Shown here piece after piece: positions 33,773 to 42,700 of a stretch of 64,000 nucleotides of DNA (its first letter is position 1; each line of letters starts with the position of its first letter). The translations under genes and the position numbers were made by a program. Origin of the DNA: Methanothrix soehngenii GP6 (GTDB taxonomy: Archaea > Halobacteriota > Methanosarcinia > Methanotrichales > Methanotrichaceae); contig NC_015416.1 in assembly GCF_000204415.1 (NCBI RefSeq), forward strand, positions 1,550,001 to 1,614,000, read 5' to 3'. Below the pieces are notes generated by a model that had not been told where the DNA came from, searched no databases, and worked only from the letters and a program-made list of their open reading frames with translations.

Positions 33773-35245
33773 GTGGGCAAATCCGATGTCGGTGATAAAG
33801 GCACAAACGTTGATGATGTGATGCGCAAAATAAAAGAGAGCATTAAAATACGACAAGCAGTCAATGCCTCAACCAAAACAGAGGATACATCAGACAGCGA
33901 GACAAAAGGGGATGCGCTACATGAAACAGAAAACCGCAAAGAATGGGAATATATCAACTCGAACTGGAATATTCAAAATAATAACTATTTTATAAGCTCG
34001 CATAGACGGATTTTGGGGAAGCCCTTAATCAAAGGAAGAGAGCTGGTTCACGGCGAGGTCCAGCGCTACATTGATCCGTCACTCTGGAAACAGAGAGAAT
34101 TCAACTCATGCATTGTGAGGATCTTAAATGGAATCTCGGAAAGGCTAGGAAGAGTTGATGATAGGATAGCCCAGTCCCAGTCAGCAATCTCAGATCAAGT
34201 CAATGATAGGATAGCCCAGTCCCAGTCAGCAATCTCAGATCAAGTCAATGATAGGATAGCCCAGTTCCAGTCAGCAATCTCAGATCAAGTCAATGATAGG
34301 ATAGCCCAGTCCCAGTCATCGATCTCAGATCAAGTCAATGATAGGATAGCCCAGTTCCAGTCAGCAATCTCAGATCAAGTCAATGATAGGATAGCTCAGT
34401 CCCAGTCCAAGGTCTATTCGGACATCGGCGAGCAGGTCCGAAGTGTTATATTGGCAATGAATAAAGATATCGAAAATAGAGCTTGGCTGGCCGGGATTCT
34501 AGAGGAAAAAATCGCTAAGAGCAAAGAAAAGAGATCGGATGAAATGCTTTCGAGTCAGGTGACGGGATTAAACTACTTCATCTTTGAGGACAGGTTTAGG
34601 GGCAGTAGGAATGATACTAAAGCAAAGCAATTAAAATTTGTCAAATATTTTGAAGGCTGCAAGAATGTGCTTGATATAGGATGCGGTAGAGGCGAATTCC
34701 TTGAGCTGCTTAAGGATAATGGAATAAGCGGGCATGGCATAGATATCGATGAAGATATGGTGAGGTACTGTAGATCGCGGGACCTTAACGTGGAAAAGCT
34801 GGATGCTGTTAGTTACCTGAATCAATTGGAGGATAAAAGCCTTGATGGCATATTCATTGATCAGGTTGTAGAACATCTCGATCCCGACTATCTGATAAAG
34901 ATGATTGATCTATGCTACATAAAAATGTTGTTTGGAGCATACATAATTATGGAAACGGTCAATCCCCTATCTTTATTGTCATTGGCCGACTTTTACATGG
35001 ATATGAGCCATAAGAGGCCTGTTCACCCCGAAACGCTCAAATTTCTGATGAGTGCCGCGGGTTTTAGAGAAACTGTTGCGCAGTTCTACGAACCAGCTGT
35101 AGAGGACGGAAGGCTTCGATATATTGACGCCGATGAATTGGCAGAAAAGGAAAGAAGCTTGGCCGATATAATCAATAGAAATACAGATATGCTGAACAAT
35201 ATGATTTTTGGACCACGAGATTATGCAGCAATTGGAAAAAAATGA
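33773..35245 (+). CDS. SAM methyltransferase with N-terminal six-unit coiled-coil repeat
   Basis: 490 residues from GTG 33773, with AGAGGTG upstream. The N-terminal VDDVMRKIKESIKIRQ motif is seen in several O-antigen-locus enzymes. Residues ~130-212 carry six near-identical 15-residue units (DRIAQSQSAISDQVN), probably a long helical rod. The methyltransferase core follows from ~290 (NVLDIGCGRGEFLELL, GIDIDEDMV, GIFIDQVVEHLDPDYL). The architecture resembles WbdD-like chain-terminating enzymes, in which a coiled coil acts as a ruler for polysaccharide length. That function is an inference; no kinase domain is visible. Confidence 0.8.
   Translation: MGKSDVGDKGTNVDDVMRKIKESIKIRQAVNASTKTEDTSDSETKGDALHETENRKEWEYINSNWNIQNNNYFISSHRRILGKPLIKGRELVHGEVQRYIDPSLWKQREFNSCIVRILNGISERLGRVDDRIAQSQSAISDQVNDRIAQSQSAISDQVNDRIAQFQSAISDQVNDRIAQSQSSISDQVNDRIAQFQSAISDQVNDRIAQSQSKVYSDIGEQVRSVILAMNKDIENRAWLAGILEEKIAKSKEKRSDEMLSSQVTGLNYFIFEDRFRGSRNDTKAKQLKFVKYFEGCKNVLDIGCGRGEFLELLKDNGISGHGIDIDEDMVRYCRSRDLNVEKLDAVSYLNQLEDKSLDGIFIDQVVEHLDPDYLIKMIDLCYIKMLFGAYIIMETVNPLSLLSLADFYMDMSHKRPVHPETLKFLMSAAGFRETVAQFYEPAVEDGRLRYIDADELAEKERSLADIINRNTDMLNNMIFGPRDYAAIGKK
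34160..34411 (+). repeat. In-frame 45-bp tandem repeats (about 5.6 units)
   Basis: Units start at 34160, 34205, 34250, 34295, 34340 and 34385, and differ by only one to three bases. Each encodes 15 residues of the coiled-coil rod. The near identity at DNA level implies recent expansion or gene-internal recombination. Confidence 0.92.
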
Positions 35246-35279
35246 ACCACATTGTAGCAATTAATGAGTGAGGCAAAGG

Positions 35280-36329
35280 ATGAGGTTAGCTTTATGCGCG
35301 GTACAGGTACCGTTTGTGAGGGGCGGTGCTGAGCTTCATTGTGATAGCATTTATCGAGAGCTGATTAAGAGGGAACATGAAGTTGAGTATATAAAAATAC
35401 CATATAAATGGTATCCGCCGCAAGAAATAATAAACCATTGTCTCGCATGGCGACTACTTGACCTGACCGAGAGTAATGGCAAGAAAATTGATGGAGTCAT
35501 AGCAACAAAATTTCCATCATATATTATAAAACATCCAAACAAGGTTATATGGCTACTCCATCAATCGAGAACCGCATATGAACTTGCCAATACTTCATTC
35601 GACGATTTTATGCCATATGGAAAAATAGGTGATATAGTTAAACAAAAAATATATACCATGGACAGGATCTGCTTAAGTGAATCAAAAAAAATATATACAA
35701 ATTCTCAGAATGTATCAAACCGGCTTTGGAAATTTAACAAAATAAAGGGGGAAGCATTATATCATCCCCCACCCCTTATGGGAAGATACTTTTGCGATTC
35801 ATATGAGGACTTTATCTTTTATCCAAGCAGGCTGGAATCTATTAAGCGTCAAGACTTAATTATTTCGAGTATGAAATATTTACAGAGCAATATTAAGCTC
35901 AAAATTGCGGGAAGCGGCTCCCAATTAGAATCTTACAGGAGTTTAGCAAAAAAATACAAGGTTGCAGATAAAGTCGAGTTCTTGGGTTATGTTTCAGACA
36001 ATGAACTTCTGGAAAATTATTCAAAATGCATGTGCGTTGCCTATGTACCTTTCGAGGAAGATATGGGCTATGTTACTCTTGAAAGCTTTCTCTCAAAAAA
36101 ACCCGTAATTACATGCAATGATTCAGCTGGTCCACTTGAATTCGTGGAGGACGGTGTTAATGGATATATAGCCGAGCCTGCACCTGAAGAGATTGCAGCA
36201 AGCATAGACAAGCTATATCAAGACAATACATACAAGCAAATGGGCGAAAAAGGATACCGCAAGATCAAAGATATGAACCTCTCCTGGGATAATGTGATCG
36301 ATAAACTAATTGGGCCGATGAAATCATGA
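35280..36329 (+). CDS. GT4 glycosyltransferase
   Basis: About 349 residues from ATG 35280 (GTG 35268 is possible). It begins MRLALCAVQVPFVRGGAELH, typical of GT-B mannosyl/glucosyl transferases. The donor half has FIFYPSRLESIKRQDLII, KIAGSGSQLESY and EEDMGYVTLESFLSKKPVIT, where the E-x7-E motif is clear. The stop overlaps the next gene's ATG (ATGA), so the two GT4 genes are co-translated. Confidence 0.9.
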   Translation: MRLALCAVQVPFVRGGAELHCDSIYRELIKREHEVEYIKIPYKWYPPQEIINHCLAWRLLDLTESNGKKIDGVIATKFPSYIIKHPNKVIWLLHQSRTAYELANTSFDDFMPYGKIGDIVKQKIYTMDRICLSESKKIYTNSQNVSNRLWKFNKIKGEALYHPPPLMGRYFCDSYEDFIFYPSRLESIKRQDLIISSMKYLQSNIKLKIAGSGSQLESYRSLAKKYKVADKVEFLGYVSDNELLENYSKCMCVAYVPFEEDMGYVTLESFLSKKPVITCNDSAGPLEFVEDGVNGYIAEPAPEEIAASIDKLYQDNTYKQMGEKGYRKIKDMNLSWDNVIDKLIGPMKS

Positions 36330-37624
36330 GAATAGCATATTTTACTCCCGTAAGTCCTCAGAGGACAGGAATAGCCGATTATTCTGAGAGAGAAACGCTT
36401 CCGTATTTATCAAGATACGCGGATATAGATGTTTTTATTGATGAGAGAATTAAGCCAACAAACCAAGATCTCATAAGCAATTTCAATATTCACCCATATA
36501 CTGAATATGATGAGATGAAGGGCAAATATGATATCGCGCTTTATCATATGGGAAATAGCGAATATCATAAGTTTATATACGAGTCTTTGTTAAAATATCC
36601 AGGAATAACAGTTCTTCACGACATCTATTTGCATGGATTTTTGTGGTGCAATTCTCTTTCAAAAGGCGATCGACAGAATTATCTAAAAGAGTTTGAATAT
36701 TGTCACGGCCCAGAAGGTCTAGAGGTTGCGAAGAAAGCTGTGGAGACGGGAGTATATCCTGAATTCGAGTACCCTTTAATAAAAAGAATTGTAAATAATA
36801 GTTTAGGGATAGTTTGTCATAGCAATTTTGGATTAAAAAAAACATTGGAGTGTAATTCTGGAGTATTCACTTCAAAGATCAACCATCCCCTCCGAATAGC
36901 GGAAGAGATAAAAATTATCGATAGAGTTGATACAGAGGATCTTAAGGTAAAACTGGGTATAGATAAGAAGGAACAAGTTATAACAAGCTTTGGCTTCATA
37001 AACGCGCATAAGCGATATCCAATCTTATTGAGTGCGTTCAAGAGATTCTTGAGAGACTATCCCAATTCAATTCTTCTCTTGGTGGGGGAGGATCTAATGG
37101 GTATCGATGGGCTGATAACTGACTTGGGGATAGGAAAATCAGTTAAGATGACTGGGTATGCTCCGTTTAATAGAATTATGGACTATTTAGCAGTATCCGA
37201 TTTCTGCGTTAATCTAAGATACCCTACTGCTGGCGAGACGAGTGGCAGCGTCCTGCGAATCATGGCAGCTGGAAAGCCTGTCATTGTCTCTAATGTCGGG
37301 TGGTTCTCAGAGATACCCGATAGCTGCTGCCTTAAAGTGGATGTCGATTCCTATGAGGAAGAGATACTATTGGAATGCATGAAGCTACTCTCTTACGACA
37401 TCCATCTGCGTGGAGCTTTGGGAGCGAATGCGAAAAGTTACGTTATCAAAGAGCACGATCCTGAGAAGATCGCTAGAGAATACTATATGTTTATCAGAAA
37501 TATCTTGAATGGGAATGAAATTATCATTGAAGATGTATCAGAAAAACTCATTGAATTAGGTATCAGAGATAACGATGAGGATATAATAAGAAAAGTATCA
37601 GAGCAAGTGCATGAATTGTTTTGA
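36326..37624 (+). CDS. GT4 glycosyltransferase
   Basis: 432 residues. The N-terminus MRIAYFTPVSPQRTGIADYS is characteristic of a GT4 subgroup found in O-antigen loci. The donor domain has VITSFGFINAHKRYPILL, LLVGEDL and AGETSGSVLRIMAAGKPVIV. It lies downstream of the coiled-coil methyltransferase and another GT4 and probably extends the same chain. The sugar is unknown. It is followed by transposase debris, so the operon's original end may be lost. Confidence 0.88.
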   Translation: MRIAYFTPVSPQRTGIADYSERETLPYLSRYADIDVFIDERIKPTNQDLISNFNIHPYTEYDEMKGKYDIALYHMGNSEYHKFIYESLLKYPGITVLHDIYLHGFLWCNSLSKGDRQNYLKEFEYCHGPEGLEVAKKAVETGVYPEFEYPLIKRIVNNSLGIVCHSNFGLKKTLECNSGVFTSKINHPLRIAEEIKIIDRVDTEDLKVKLGIDKKEQVITSFGFINAHKRYPILLSAFKRFLRDYPNSILLLVGEDLMGIDGLITDLGIGKSVKMTGYAPFNRIMDYLAVSDFCVNLRYPTAGETSGSVLRIMAAGKPVIVSNVGWFSEIPDSCCLKVDVDSYEEEILLECMKLLSYDIHLRGALGANAKSYVIKEHDPEKIAREYYMFIRNILNGNEIIIEDVSEKLIELGIRDNDEDIIRKVSEQVHELF

Positions 37625-37634
37625 TGAAATTTTA

Positions 37635-38006
37635 TACAAGCAAACAAATTAGAATAATTTTTAAAAAATATGGGAATGAGATGCGCTAAACCGTTTCCTC
37701 ACGACTATCGAAGGTCAAAGAAATTAGTGGATGAAGAAGTGATCATCTGTTTTATAGTTGAATCGTCGCCACAAACAACGGCGAATACTCAACGTCTTTG
37801 GTCTTTTGGCAAACCTACTATCTACCAAAATACAGATAAGATAAAGGCTAATGCGTTTGGCTGTTACATGCTTAATGGGATATCTGTCATTGATTTCAAA
37901 GAACATTTAGAATGGAGAGCGATTTTAATGCAACAAGCTAGATTAAAAAGGATTCGCGGGGTATATAAATGCCAAGCTTTGGGACTCTATACGATAGCAT
38001 CAATGC
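37635..38006 (+). pseudogene. IS630-family transposase relic
   Basis: Translation gives IIFKKYG, then in a second frame GMRCAKPFPHDYRR and, after an internal gap, VESSPQTTANTQRLWSFGKP, KIKANAFGCYMLNG and VIDFKEH. This matches archaeal IS630-type transposases. The usual catalytic Asp in F-I-D-E-SSPQT is Val here (FIVESSPQT). Frame and homology break down after ~37910. Inactive. Confidence 0.75.
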
Positions 38007-39047
38007 TGTGTAGTCCTGAAATTATTTCGCGCCCGACCTAGTTTTATAGTATTTGAATTATTCATATAATTTCACAACCCAAACAGTCTATGGCCAATTG
38101 CGAAATAAGCTTCCAATGGCATTTTTCGCCTGAAAGCCCTTTCTGGAGTCTCCAAGCTTTGGAAATTCAAGCTTCCATGAGGTCTATCGTTATACCAAGT
38201 GATAAACTCGTCGAATGAATGAAACGCAGGCCTGTGCTTGACGTATTCTCCGAAAAACCGTTCTAGCTTCCCGTTTGTCTGAGGATGCTTCACTCTGGCT
38301 AATATAGGCTTGATACCATATTTTTTGAGGTGATCTTTGAATTCGCTGTTCCAGCTTCCGTCGTCGTGGATTCTGTGGGCTCCAAACTCGCTGCCATGAT
38401 CGAGTATCAGCTCCCTCAAGGGACAGAGCCACCAGAATTTGTCTACCAGTTGATCGATTATCAGAATGCTGTTCTCTGTATTGATCTCGGTAAACTCCCC
38501 TCCGGCCAGCACCATCCTGGATGCATCATCCAGAATTACACAAACCTTGACACCAGTCCCATCCCATTCATGCCAGTCAATATGCCCCGCTGACATGCTG
38601 TGCTTTCGTTCATAACGAACCCACTTCCGGCGCTTCTGTTTCTTCAGATCTTCCTGGGCCAGACCTGCTGCCTTCAGGTACATGTGTATGCGATTATGTG
38701 ATATGCAAATCTTAAATTGTTTCCGGATCACAGTCTCCAGCATGCGCGCTCCAAAGCGGTAGCGAGCATGGGCTGCTCTGATGACCTCTGTCTCTTTCTC
38801 AGTGAAGGGTTTGCGGGGGCGACCAACTTTTTCGCCTAATACAGGTTCTTGCCCGGTCTCCTTGTATTCTTTAATGATCTGCTGGACTCTCCTTTGTGAG
38901 ACCTTGACATCCCGCGCAATCTCTTTTGTGGGCACCCTTTTGCGGTTTTGACGAAGAATATAGCGAACCTTCGTCTTGTTCAATTTCATATCTTGGACTA
39001 TGCGTCCAAGCTTAGATGATAGGCGAAATAATTTCGGGACTCTACAC
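38007..39047 (-). mobile_element. IS481-like insertion sequence
   Basis: About 1.04 kb with imperfect terminal inverted repeats. The left end carries TGTGTAGTCCTGAAATTATT followed by TCGC; the right end carries GCGAAATAATTTCGGGACTC followed by TACAC. One integrase-type gene fills it. It is flanked by a 14-base direct repeat. Insertion lies only ~16-25 bases upstream of the TATA box of the strongly expressed secreted-protein gene. Confidence 0.8.
38072..38989 (-). CDS. IS481-like transposase (HTH + DDE integrase core)
   Basis: About 305 residues from ATG 38989; the frame is open to 39058, but that would start inside the terminal repeat. Two HTH segments (PTKEIARDVKVSQRRVQQII and KPFTEKETEVIRAAHARY) precede an rve domain. 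Catalytic residues are in GHIDWHEWDG (D), LILDHGSEFG (D) and HPQTNGKLERFFGEY (E). It appears intact. Confidence 0.88.
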   Translation of the reverse strand: MKLNKTKVRYILRQNRKRVPTKEIARDVKVSQRRVQQIIKEYKETGQEPVLGEKVGRPRKPFTEKETEVIRAAHARYRFGARMLETVIRKQFKICISHNRIHMYLKAAGLAQEDLKKQKRRKWVRYERKHSMSAGHIDWHEWDGTGVKVCVILDDASRMVLAGGEFTEINTENSILIIDQLVDKFWWLCPLRELILDHGSEFGAHRIHDDGSWNSEFKDHLKKYGIKPILARVKHPQTNGKLERFFGEYVKHRPAFHSFDEFITWYNDRPHGSLNFQSLETPERAFRRKMPLEAYFAIGHRLFGL

Positions 39048-39062
39048 GATAGCATCAATGCC

Positions 39063-39076
39063 GAAATGTTTATATC
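39063..39076 (+). promoter_or_regulatory. Strong TATA/BRE promoter of the secreted-protein gene
   Basis: CGAAATGTTTATATCG lies ~60 bases before ATG 39135, and AGGAGGAAG lies 7 bases before the ATG. The combination suggests high expression. The IS481-like element stops just upstream. Confidence 0.6.
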
Positions 39077-39134
39077 GTATCGACTGAAATGGGTACAGCA
39101 TAGTGTTCAAAAGACGTAATAGGAGGAAGCATAT

Positions 39135-39827
39135 ATGAATACTCGATATAAAGTGGCGCTATTGTTATGTGCTATGATGCTGATAGCAACAGCGCCTTCC
39201 GCGTTTGGTACGATAACATATGGTGGTGCCAACGTTGAAGTTCCGACTTCTAATCCAGCGGTCGCCGCAGGCGATACTGGTACCCTAAATAACTGGGCTG
39301 GTGCTCTGATATATAATACACCAAAAATGACTGCTGGTGTTGGCTGGCCCAGATTGATGACTATTGCGAATAACAATATCGTAGTTGATCCAAGTGGTCC
39401 AGCTCCTTACACCAAGTATTGTCGTTCCTGGGTCTTCACGGGTGCCTCTTTACCTGCAGGATTTACAGGTGATGCCGCAGCCGAATGGACAGGCAATTTA
39501 GCACCTGCCTCGGCCAGCGAAGTTCTGAATACAGGAGACACTATCATAATGTCCGCTTCCGCGAATGGACAGTCTCATTCTGAAATACACGCCACAACTG
39601 CAGGCACGATTCCAACGACTGCGCAGACTCTAATCGACGCCTGGGCTGGCAGCCGTAATGCGTTGTTTGCTGTTAACGCTTGGGATAGGGATCTCTATGG
39701 CAACGCTCAGATAACCTCAACAGCACAGACCAATGCAGCAGGCAGTGTTTCAACAGGGGCTACAGCTGCAGGATATACAGGTAATGAAGAGCCTCAACCC
39801 TATGCAGTTGCAGGCTTCAGTGCCTAG
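39135..39827 (+). CDS. Secreted Ala/Thr/Gly-rich protein, N-terminal part up to in-frame amber
   Basis: 230 residues with a clear signal peptide (YKVALLLCAMMLIATAPSAF, cleavage after FG). The mature part is rich in Ala, Thr, Ser, Gly and Asn and poor in charged residues. It ends at TAG 39825-39827. The same frame is open immediately after, through ATG 39837 and on to 41093, with the same composition. So this is probably the front of a ~650-residue protein. Strong promoter and ribosome site. A highly produced envelope or sheath protein is possible; homology is not established here. Confidence 0.75.
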   Translation: MNTRYKVALLLCAMMLIATAPSAFGTITYGGANVEVPTSNPAVAAGDTGTLNNWAGALIYNTPKMTAGVGWPRLMTIANNNIVVDPSGPAPYTKYCRSWVFTGASLPAGFTGDAAAEWTGNLAPASASEVLNTGDTIIMSASANGQSHSEIHATTAGTIPTTAQTLIDAWAGSRNALFAVNAWDRDLYGNAQITSTAQTNAAGSVSTGATAAGYTGNEEPQPYAVAGFSA

Positions 39828-39836
39828 AGGATTACC

Positions 39837-41093
39837 ATGTCATCAGGCTCCACAAGAGTTCCTGGTGCAATCAGCGGAACGGTAACAGGGACAACGAGCG
39901 TTGAGATAGCGAATGCGCTGGGAGGACCGGTCGCTGCACGGGCCCCTGGCTTGGCCGCTGGATATGCTACAGCAAACACTTATGCAATGGCTGCCGCATC
40001 TGACCTTCCAAATACACGCAGCTACTCCCTGAGCGATATTCGATCCAGTGCGAGGGCAACTAGACCAACCACTAATGGTGAAACAGCAGTCCTTGCCAGA
40101 TCCGATGGAACTGCATCCTCAGAGGCTTGGGACTCATCTCGCAATTGGGCTTCACCTACCGCTCCAGGAACAGGCAATTCTATTACCTCGGTAACGGGCA
40201 AGACAGTTGCACAAGCTACTGCAATGAGGGCCGGAGATCGTGTCTTTGGTGACCCCTTAGTACTAGGACCAGTCCTTGCTGCAAGGAGTCCGGATGGTCT
40301 ACAAACATGGTCACAAATGCTTGCAGTGGCCTCTAAGGGCCAATCTGTAAACCAAATCCTTACAAATCCCTATGAGAGAGATGCATTTACTTTCGCAGAT
40401 ACCAGCGCAAGGGTTATAAGGACCACTGGTAGCACCGCGGACGCTAATAGGGCAATTAGCGCTACCTGGCTAGGAAGTGCAGCAACCACTGACGCCAATC
40501 TACCCCTAACCAATGGTGCCTCACTCAATGCCAAGAGTGCAGAAACCCAGAGTGGGTTTAATACTGTGGCAACTCTAAGCAACATAGGCATGAGTTCGGG
40601 TGCTCACGCAAAGAGCGCAACAACTACCTTTACAGGTCCGATCTTCCAGGGATCAACTGCCAAGCTCGCCGCTAAGGCGCACTTTACAGGCGTGGGAACA
40701 CAACCCCAGCAGGTGGCCATAGGTAACGTACTCGCCTATCCTGCTGGATCCTTCTCCCCTACAGGCTTCCTGAATGGCTTCACAACTAATGGACCTGGCT
40801 TCACAGGAGAAGGATGGGACGATGCTGGCTCCTATATAATCGCTGGAAGCCAGGACGCTACCACCACTGGTTCTTCCGGAACCTACAGCCTCACTGCCCA
40901 GCCCACGGATGTTCGTGAATGGGTCACTGGCGCTTCTCTGCTTAACAACAATTGGATACTCCAGAGGCCGGCTCCATTAGACTGGCAGAAGCCTCAGACA
41001 GTTAACGCTGTCCCCAATCTCCAGGAGATTCCAGTTGCTGGCAGGAATCCGGATAGCTACCAATGGTCTGGCGATCTGACCGGCCCATCTTAA
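39837..41093 (+). CDS. Secreted-protein continuation after in-frame amber (same frame)
   Basis: 418 residues without a signal peptide, beginning three codons after the TAG at 39825 in the same frame. Composition matches the upstream part (GAISGTVTGTTSVEIANALG; many Ala/Thr/Ser). No good ribosome site precedes ATG 39837, so independent translation is doubtful. Options: readthrough of UAG, a nonsense mutation, or a base-call error. A hairpin terminator follows at 41104. Function unknown. Confidence 0.65.
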   Translation: MSSGSTRVPGAISGTVTGTTSVEIANALGGPVAARAPGLAAGYATANTYAMAAASDLPNTRSYSLSDIRSSARATRPTTNGETAVLARSDGTASSEAWDSSRNWASPTAPGTGNSITSVTGKTVAQATAMRAGDRVFGDPLVLGPVLAARSPDGLQTWSQMLAVASKGQSVNQILTNPYERDAFTFADTSARVIRTTGSTADANRAISATWLGSAATTDANLPLTNGASLNAKSAETQSGFNTVATLSNIGMSSGAHAKSATTTFTGPIFQGSTAKLAAKAHFTGVGTQPQQVAIGNVLAYPAGSFSPTGFLNGFTTNGPGFTGEGWDDAGSYIIAGSQDATTTGSSGTYSLTAQPTDVREWVTGASLLNNNWILQRPAPLDWQKPQTVNAVPNLQEIPVAGRNPDSYQWSGDLTGPS

Positions 41094-41103
41094 ACAGTGC
41101 AAT

Positions 41104-41139
41104 AAGGTAGGCTTTAAAACCTACCTTTTTGAGTTTTTT
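41104..41139 (+). terminator. Hairpin terminator after the secreted-protein gene
   Basis: An 8-base perfect stem (AAGGTAGG / CCTACCTT, loop CTTTAAAA) is followed directly by TTT GAG TTTTTTT. The strong stem and U-tracts fit a factor-independent terminator, unusual in its strength for this window and in keeping with a highly expressed gene. Confidence 0.75.
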
Positions 41140-41160
41140 TGCATTAAGGGGGTTAAAGAA

Positions 41161-42669
41161 ATGAAGTGTTTGTTTTACGTTTCTATATGTTTGATGATTA
41201 TTTCAGGATTCGCTTCTGGCGCAACAGAGATAACAGGTGGCTGGAATGCGGTGGGTGGTGGCGCAGGCTCAAGCCAGGGTGATAGCTATGTATCCACCTG
41301 TGGCTCTGATCCCTCTATCACCCTAGGCATAACCTCGACTTCCTCAGTATTCGGTCTGGGCAGCTTCTCAGATCAAAGAAATGGCAGTATGAGTGTCTCC
41401 TTGCCATTGGGTGGATATGTCCTCCGCACGGGATTTGATGGCTCCGTCAACTCCAGCATATCCCTGGACAGTGGGGGCGTTGGCTCAGTAACATCCTATT
41501 TGGGAGCTACGGCCACAGGAATGTCTACAGGCCATACCCTTGCCGGAAACGACAGCTACGATCTCTTTGGCTCTGCAGATATAAAGACCGAAGGTTATCT
41601 TGTCGGCAAGGGAACTGCAAACGCCATTGCCAATGGATCCTCAAGCTATGGCGTCACAAAATCAGGCACAACGGCAGAGATCTGGGGTCAGACAAAGGGA
41701 CGAAGCAGCCTTGAATTAGTTGGACTGTCCAGCAGCTCCTATGCCAGCACTGGAGGCATGTCAAACGGCATACATACCGAGTCTAGGTCCACTCAGACCA
41801 TCCTGGATGAGAAAAAATCCAGTAGCATAAGTCGCATATCCTCATATCTGTCTGTTGTTAACAGCGGCCATGCCAAGGCCATTTCTACTGGCGTCGCAGA
41901 AAGCGGTTCCTGGAATTCGGATATTAGTGATTCTAAGATCAAGGGACAGAATGAGAATGCTGCATCCTATGCCGCAGGGGAGATATCAGGATACGTGGAA
42001 GCAAACGGCGAAGGAGACGCTGCCGATATATCCTCAGTGATACAGTCGAGCAGCAGCAGAGACCCGAGACTTTATGTCTCCGGAGGACCGGCCGCTTATG
42101 CAGCAGTCACACAGAATTCCTCATCGTCTCGCACCTATGCAGAAGTATCTGCAAAGAATTCAACATGGAGTTCTTCTGCTCGAGGAGCAGCCAGCCAAAA
42201 GGCCCTGGAGAACGGAACTTTAGACGACTTGACTTCAGTTGCCAGGGTAAACCAGAACGACTCCAATGCTATCACCTTTGGAAAGATCCTGCTTTATGCG
42301 GATTATCAAACATGGAGCACCATTAAGGCTGCCACAGGCAACTTCAGTCTCGATGTCTATGCTGAAGCTAGCAAGAATAAGAGCTACCTTTCCAGCACCA
42401 CTATGGGTATCTTAGGCACAGGAAACATGACCTCAGGCGATCCAAGCTTCTCGGGTGAAGGCGGGTTCATGTTGGCAAAGAACATGACTCATTACGCAAT
42501 ATTGGACTCGTCAAGTACTATTAAAGCTTCGAATAAGGTCGGAAGAGCCTTCATTAATACAAATCCACTAGCTTATGAGACGATAACTCAGTCAGCCAAG
42601 GCGGAATCCGTAGCTGATCCGGTTAGAGCGTGGGGTAGGACTGATGGGGCATATATAATCAGCGTCTAA
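41161..42669 (+). CDS. Secreted Ser/Gly-rich repetitive surface protein
   Basis: 502 residues with signal peptide (CLFYVSICLMIISGFASGAT). The mature part has irregular beta-rich repeats with many Ser/Gly/Thr/Ala (VSLPLGGYVLRTGFDGSVNS and similar). No enzyme motif is visible. The composition suggests a fibrous or beta-solenoid envelope protein. It starts 22 bases after the terminator tract with AAGGGGGTT upstream of ATG, so it may be expressed by partial readthrough or a weak own promoter. Confidence 0.7.
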   Translation: MKCLFYVSICLMIISGFASGATEITGGWNAVGGGAGSSQGDSYVSTCGSDPSITLGITSTSSVFGLGSFSDQRNGSMSVSLPLGGYVLRTGFDGSVNSSISLDSGGVGSVTSYLGATATGMSTGHTLAGNDSYDLFGSADIKTEGYLVGKGTANAIANGSSSYGVTKSGTTAEIWGQTKGRSSLELVGLSSSSYASTGGMSNGIHTESRSTQTILDEKKSSSISRISSYLSVVNSGHAKAISTGVAESGSWNSDISDSKIKGQNENAASYAAGEISGYVEANGEGDAADISSVIQSSSSRDPRLYVSGGPAAYAAVTQNSSSSRTYAEVSAKNSTWSSSARGAASQKALENGTLDDLTSVARVNQNDSNAITFGKILLYADYQTWSTIKAATGNFSLDVYAEASKNKSYLSSTTMGILGTGNMTSGDPSFSGEGGFMLAKNMTHYAILDSSSTIKASNKVGRAFINTNPLAYETITQSAKAESVADPVRAWGRTDGAYIISV

Positions 42670-42700
42670 TTTTTTTATTTTATATTCATTTTTTCATCTT

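Larger units (their letters stand above)
37981..39061. repeat. 26-base direct repeats flanking the IS481-like element
   Basis: GGGACTCTATACGATAGCAT plus CAATGC at 37981-38006 recurs with one mismatch at 39036-39061. The last 14 bases (GATAGCATCAATGC) behave as the target duplication. The first 12 match the right terminal repeat of the element itself, so the left flank carries an extra IS end. Confidence 0.8.

Noticed and set aside
34160-34411. Regular direct repeats considered as a CRISPR array
   Set aside because: Units are contiguous 45-bp tandem copies without spacers and stay in frame within a coiled-coil coding region.
39825-39827. In-frame TAG as a pyrrolysine codon
   Set aside because: No Pyl machinery or methylamine methyltransferase context is visible in the window, and structural secreted proteins are not known Pyl users. 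Left as an open amber observation instead.
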